Shown here: piece after piece, positions 60,069 to 64,000 of the stretch
How the letters are laid out: each line of letters starts with the position of its first letter
Position numbering within the stretch: the first letter of the stretch is position 1
Origin: a virus
DNA length: 64,000 nucleotides
Strand: one strand, 5' to 3'
Virus record (IMG/VR): IMGVR_UViG_3300013104_000001
Span: 223,407-287,406 of that record
The notes under the pieces: generated by a model
Told to the model about the DNA's origin: nothing
Database searches by the model: none
Seen by the model: only the letters and a program-made list of their open reading frames with translations
Made by a program: the position numbers and the translations under genes

Positions 60069-61339
60069 TGCCAATCGGAAAGGTACCTCCAAAGAAACCC
60101 GAGAACACGGTATTAGCACCGGTTATCAAATCACCTGATGTCTTGAACGAAGTCATTGATACACGCTACACACCGCGTAAGTCATTGATGACGTATGTTG
60201 GCGGTAGCCCATGGGTGGTTGACTTCTATCAGCAGATCCTGGGGCCTGGTAGTGAACCTATGGCCCTGCAGCACGATGAACAGAATACCACGCAGCAGTA
60301 TCGTCGTATTCGTCGCATGGTGGTTAAGGTAAGTACTGATCTGCAACATAACCCTGAGAAGGACCAAGGTCAGATGGAAGTAACGGGCGCAGGTTTCCTG
60401 ATGCCTGGAATCATCCCTAACCAAGGCGATATGTTTATCGCTGATATGGGCGACGGTCGTGGTGGTCTCTTTACCATCAACGATGTCGAGATCATGTCCA
60501 TCTATAATGACACGGCTTACCAGATCACTTATGAGCTCACGGACTTTTGGGATCAGAGCATCCAGAAGTTGCTGGATGACAAAGTGGTTGAGTCGTGTGT
60601 CTATGACATGGATTATGCCCGTACTGGCATGAACCCAATCATCGCATCAGATGAGTTCTTTAACCGCGAGAAACTGACCGGCCTTGAACTGTCATTGATT
60701 GAACACTTCTTTGGCACGTTCTACGATGGCGAGTACGAAACCTTTATTGTTCCTGGTCAGCTGAAAAGTACGTACGATCCTTACTTCGTGCGTTTCATCG
60801 ATAAGCTGATTGATTATGAGCAGCGTCCTCGTCGTCAACGTGTCTGGCAGTTTGATGAGTCATTGAAAGGTTATCAGCGCCCAACGACTATCTGGGATAT
60901 GTTAGTGGGTCAAGACCCGCACATGTTCAAATATGTCCAACGTCAGATGCAAGTCGTGCCTGCGAGTTATTTCCGTAGCTCGACAGCGCTCTATGGTGGC
61001 ATTGCTTACTCGGGTATCTTTAACGTCGTCTATCCAGTAAGTGATCGCATCGTGATTAACCTGGATATTAACTTACCTACCGTGCCAATTGATTCACGCT
61101 TATTCAAAGAGATCTCAGTGTACAAGACATATGTCTTGAGCGAGGCCTTTTACGAACAGCGTCAAGTTGACATGACCGAACTTGAGCGGCAGGTTTATAA
61201 CCTAATTACCGGCGCACCCATTAATGTGGAGAAAGTTGCTGATCTGATTGATGTGTATTTCTCATCAACTGGACTTGTACAATACTACGCATTTCCTTTA
61301 TTAGTGTGTCTGTGCCGTACCGCACGTTATCGCCTATAG
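60068..61339 (+). CDS. Virion structural protein, 423 aa
   Basis: The ATG overlaps the upstream stop (TAATG). The product has a Pro/Lys-rich N-terminus, then a mixed domain with the step GAGFLMPGIIPNQGDMFI near 115, and a C-terminal helical part. The last 20 residues are hydrophobic and then basic (YYAFPLLVCLCRTARYRL). No catalytic motif seen. Probable tail or baseplate component from position. Confidence 0.73.
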   Translation: MPIGKVPPKKPENTVLAPVIKSPDVLNEVIDTRYTPRKSLMTYVGGSPWVVDFYQQILGPGSEPMALQHDEQNTTQQYRRIRRMVVKVSTDLQHNPEKDQGQMEVTGAGFLMPGIIPNQGDMFIADMGDGRGGLFTINDVEIMSIYNDTAYQITYELTDFWDQSIQKLLDDKVVESCVYDMDYARTGMNPIIASDEFFNREKLTGLELSLIEHFFGTFYDGEYETFIVPGQLKSTYDPYFVRFIDKLIDYEQRPRRQRVWQFDESLKGYQRPTTIWDMLVGQDPHMFKYVQRQMQVVPASYFRSSTALYGGIAYSGIFNVVYPVSDRIVINLDINLPTVPIDSRLFKEISVYKTYVLSEAFYEQRQVDMTELERQVYNLITGAPINVEKVADLIDVYFSSTGLVQYYAFPLLVCLCRTARYRL

Positions 61340-61347
61340 GTGTTACC

Positions 61348-61983
61348 ATGACCCAGCCAATTATCCACAATACGGAATTTCTCAAAAGTGAGATCAAACG
61401 TCTGCAGACGGTGATCTTTGAATGCACGTATGAATGTCGTATTAAGCAACGCGATCTCTACGATATCGACTATCTGCAGAAAGTGGGTCTTCCAACATCG
61501 GGTATTGGCTGGCTTGACCAAGAACTCGATAACCAAATGGTTGATGTACACATGACCATTAACCGGATGACTCACTGCGTATCGGAAGGGTATAACTTTT
61601 ATATCCTCTATCCTGAAACGTACGTTGGCATCATCTATAAAGCGATTGTTGATTACATCCGTTATTACGGTGAGCTCTCAGATCGTTTCCCGAACTTGCC
61701 GCTGCCTGATCAAGAAGACTTCGAAGTTCTTGATGCGCTCGCGACTAAACTGTACACCATCTATCGTAACTACGAGAAGCCGGAAGATACAGCAGGGATG
61801 GTTGGTCGTATTCGTCGTCTGCGTCGTCGTACCTTTAACAACGCGCCAGAAGAGCTCAACCTCGAGAAAGAGACCGACGAGATGGGCAACGTCATTAACC
61901 GAGAACATACGTCGCTGATGGATCTGTTCGCAGACCGTATGGCCGTTAAGAAGATTCCTAACTATGATTCTAGAGAAGAGTAG
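61348..61983 (+). CDS. Probable virion or assembly protein, 211 aa
   Basis: Start at ATG 61348, 8 bases after the previous stop and behind TAGGTG. An in-frame GTG at 61306 would overlap the previous gene and is less likely. The protein is helical with Tyr, Asp and Glu, has an Arg-rich step GRIRRLRRRTF near 165, and ends in an acidic tail. No family recognised. Confidence 0.72.
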   Translation: MTQPIIHNTEFLKSEIKRLQTVIFECTYECRIKQRDLYDIDYLQKVGLPTSGIGWLDQELDNQMVDVHMTINRMTHCVSEGYNFYILYPETYVGIIYKAIVDYIRYYGELSDRFPNLPLPDQEDFEVLDALATKLYTIYRNYEKPEDTAGMVGRIRRLRRRTFNNAPEELNLEKETDEMGNVINREHTSLMDLFADRMAVKKIPNYDSREE

Positions 61984-63331
61984 TCTTTATAACGAAATTA
62001 TGGCGATCGCCAGTAAGTCGGGGCGCACATCGTTTCGCATGAGGGCAGAGATCTTCTTCGACACTACCGTGTGTTCGGTGTTTCGTGTCAGAAGTCTTAA
62101 TCGCTTCTCTGATTACATGGAAACGTATTACGAGGAGACCAGTATCGAAGTCGCTATGTCAGAGGGGGTGTACAACCAACAGATCATCCCTAATGTTCAG
62201 CGTCTGAAAATGCACCTCCTTATTACTGCGTATCCACCCGGTGGTGGCGAGCCTGAAACCACCAAGTACACCATGCGGGTATTCCCAAAGACGGGTTATG
62301 ATCCGCAGATGACACAGCAGCGTGCTTCAGATATCAATCAGAAGGCCATCGCTGATACCTCAATGCAATTCTATCAGTTCCAGTTGATGGACTCTGCAAT
62401 CGAGCAGCTGCGTGTTGTACCTGCCGGGGGAATTAACCCAACGACGTCACCAGGATCGTTGATCCGCACCATGCTAGGTGGTATCTCTGAAAGCTTAGAG
62501 TTACCATTGGAAGAGAAACCACTGGGTATGAACATGTATCCAGCGGATGCAGTGACACCAGATGGTAAAGAGATTATTAAGAATCACATTGTGGTGAACC
62601 ACCGTGTGCTCTTGGTCGACTTACCAGGTTATCTGCAGCATGAGTACGGCATCTACAAAACGGGTATCGGGTATTTCTATCATCGTCAGTACTGGTACGT
62701 TTGGCCGTTGTATAACACCAAGCGGTTTGAACTGATGAAGCAAACCATGATCATCGTTAACGTACCACGGGATAAGTTCCCAAGTATTGAACGAACGTTT
62801 GAAATGCGTGGGAATTCATTGTGTATTCTGGCAACCGGCGATACCACAATACATGACCAATCTAACCTGGCTCAGTATAACCAGGGGAACGGGGTTCGTG
62901 CACAGCGGTCATCCTCAGTCAGTGGCGATGAAGGATTGGAAGTTAAAGGCGGGGAAGCGATGTTGCAACGTGGGGCATCGAACTCGGAGTTTATCACCAG
63001 TCAACGCCCTAACGGCATTAACTACGCACCGATGACAGCTGAAATCACGGATAACAGTTATCGCATGGTGAGTAAGAACGCGGTTAACAATGGTGCAACG
63101 ATTCAGGTAACGTGGGAGAATGCTGACCCTGAATTGATCGTACCTGGCATGCCTGTGAAATATCTCTATCAGCGCGATACGGGTGTTGAGCAACGTTACG
63201 GTACATTGATCATGGCTGAGTGTCATTATCGCATGGCACGTGATGGCATGATGGATGACGTGATGATGTGTGACATGGCATTAACCCTCTTCATTGATAA
63301 CGTCGACGAACAGAATAACTCCTCGTTGTAA
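61964..63331 (+). CDS. Virion structural protein, 455 aa
   Basis: ATG 61964 overlaps the previous gene by 20 bases, with AAGAAG upstream; an ATG at 62000 is an alternative. The protein is beta-rich (about 20-250) with Pro/Gly turns. A Ser/Gln/Asn-rich flexible stretch follows (about 300-330), then a final globular domain. The layout is like baseplate or tail-hub proteins, but no exact match is recognised. Ends 15 bases before a strong terminator, so it closes the operon. Confidence 0.74.
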   Translation: MILEKSSLYNEIMAIASKSGRTSFRMRAEIFFDTTVCSVFRVRSLNRFSDYMETYYEETSIEVAMSEGVYNQQIIPNVQRLKMHLLITAYPPGGGEPETTKYTMRVFPKTGYDPQMTQQRASDINQKAIADTSMQFYQFQLMDSAIEQLRVVPAGGINPTTSPGSLIRTMLGGISESLELPLEEKPLGMNMYPADAVTPDGKEIIKNHIVVNHRVLLVDLPGYLQHEYGIYKTGIGYFYHRQYWYVWPLYNTKRFELMKQTMIIVNVPRDKFPSIERTFEMRGNSLCILATGDTTIHDQSNLAQYNQGNGVRAQRSSSVSGDEGLEVKGGEAMLQRGASNSEFITSQRPNGINYAPMTAEITDNSYRMVSKNAVNNGATIQVTWENADPELIVPGMPVKYLYQRDTGVEQRYGTLIMAECHYRMARDGMMDDVMMCDMALTLFIDNVDEQNNSSL

Positions 63332-63346
63332 TTACCGACATTCACG

Positions 63347-63398
63347 CCTAGTCCTATGAGCTTTTGGCTCATAGGCTAGGGTGGATATTTTTTCAGAC
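63347..63398 (+). terminator. Long-stem terminator
   Basis: A 14-bp stem (CCTAG-t-CCTATGAGC with GCTCATAGGCTAGG, one bulge) is followed 5 bases later by ATATTTTTTC. It separates the structural operon from the next promoter. Confidence 0.85.
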
Positions 63399-63407
63399 CT
63401 ACATTAT
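63398..63407 (+). promoter_or_regulatory. Putative phage promoter, CCTACATTAT
   Basis: Identical to the copy at 23482 and one base different from the copy at 4394. It lies directly after a terminator and 36 bases before the next ATG, as expected for a promoter of the last gene. Confidence 0.55.
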
Positions 63408-63443
63408 CGAGTCGAATAAACAGTAATTATAAGGACCTTATAG

Positions 63444-64000
63444 ATGACTGGTAATTTTACAATAACGACTTTGATTGCCGTTTTGCAATCAGAGCTTAAC
63501 TGGCACGCTAAGAATTGGGTTGAAACACAAAAGAAAGTCAAAGAGCTGACCGACCTGGCTGTTACAGGTAAGCTCGACGAGTATCAGTTTGAATCGTTCT
63601 TTAGCGGGATCACTTATAAGCACAACATGCCACGCGGTAATCACGAAACGCGTCGTGCTCGCAACTGCCTGTTTATGCAGTTCTCACTGCCGGTAAACCG
63701 CGATCTGTTTAACGGTCAGGATGTACAGGCACTTAACGGTGATTTTCATGCTGGGTTTGCTAACCGTAAAGATATCAACGAGCGTGTTATCTCGGAACTG
63801 TTGCGCAGTAGTGGTAATGAAATGCTTTGGCGACATTACTCCAACTATACCACGCCGAAAGAGGCGCCGTGGGATGGCGGGATGCAACGTTTTGATACAT
63901 TGCAACAGATAGCAGAAACTGCATCACGAACGCATCCATCCGGTCTGCAGATTTTGATAAACGAGCCGCGCTTGACCGACGAATACTCAACTGAACTCTA
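63444..64000 (+). CDS. Unknown protein, 3' end outside window
   Basis: The ATG at 63444 is preceded by AAGGACC. The frame is open for 185 codons to the right edge. The visible part is helical and acidic/basic mixed, with several Arg, His and Asn residues, and no membrane segment. No motif is recognised. It is the first gene behind its own promoter and so may be expressed separately from the virion genes upstream. Confidence 0.75.
   Translation, partial: MTGNFTITTLIAVLQSELNWHAKNWVETQKKVKELTDLAVTGKLDEYQFESFFSGITYKHNMPRGNHETRRARNCLFMQFSLPVNRDLFNGQDVQALNGDFHAGFANRKDINERVISELLRSSGNEMLWRHYSNYTTPKEAPWDGGMQRFDTLQQIAETASRTHPSGLQILINEPRLTDEYSTEL

Noticed and set aside
1-64000. tRNA genes, homing endonucleases, introns, insertion sequences
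   Set aside because: I looked in all intergenic gaps and saw no cloverleaf, HNH or LAGLIDADG motif, transposase or flanking inverted repeats.

Overview
The window is part of a jumbo tailed-phage genome of the phiKZ-like type, most likely infecting a Gram-negative enterobacterial host and closest in style to the SPN3US / Erwinia jumbo-phage lineage (inference from gene content and recall; no search was run). The evidence is: pieces of two phage-encoded multisubunit RNA polymerases, split over separate genes; a phage UvsW-like helicase; a split family B DNA polymerase; a long set of paralogous inner-body or ejection proteins; and blocks of baseplate and tail-fibre genes. No tRNA, rRNA, CRISPR array, transposon or homing endonuclease was seen. 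No stretch over 300 bases lacks a gene.

Layout. (1) 1-3977: two or three virion or unknown genes on the plus strand, the first cut by the left edge. (2) 4033-10075: one small minus gene, then RNA polymerase beta C-terminal part, beta-prime C-terminal part and an SF2 helicase in one operon. (3) 10156-18125: a dense run of small unknown genes with overlapping ends, including a secreted protein and a membrane-anchored one. (4) 18183-21155: a minus block that includes a strong candidate for programmed -1 ribosomal frameshifting at an eight-T run. (5) 21245-23460: a second beta-prime C-terminal subunit (virion polymerase type). (6) 23531-29688: an accessory block that opens with a (p)ppGpp-hydrolase-like HD protein and a Tad2-like anti-Thoeris protein, continues with three tandem paralogues, and ends with an acidic disordered protein. 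(7) 29760-33701 minus: three tail-fibre or adhesin-like proteins that share an N-terminal signature, and the exonuclease half of DNA polymerase. (8) 33802-53713: the inner-body cluster, opening with a membrane-associated metalloprotease and interrupted by a minus pair that includes a large gp6-like baseplate protein. (9) 53766-58402 minus: a collagen-like tail fibre and partners. (10) 58518-64000: four tightly packed virion genes and a truncated last gene behind its own promoter.

Regulation. Three copies of a CCTAYATTAT motif lie 33-39 bases upstream of start codons, behind terminators or strand switches, and look like phage promoters. Every one of the five convergent gene junctions carries a hairpin framed by CGGCATA and/or TATGCCG, and most tandem terminators end in TTTATG rather than a long T run. 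This suggests a terminator signature peculiar to this phage's own polymerase.

How it works together (inference from phiKZ biology): the virion polymerase enters with the DNA and starts early genes, the non-virion polymerase drives late genes, the accessory proteins blunt host alarmone and Thoeris signalling, and the inner-body proteins are packaged, processed by the prohead protease and ejected.
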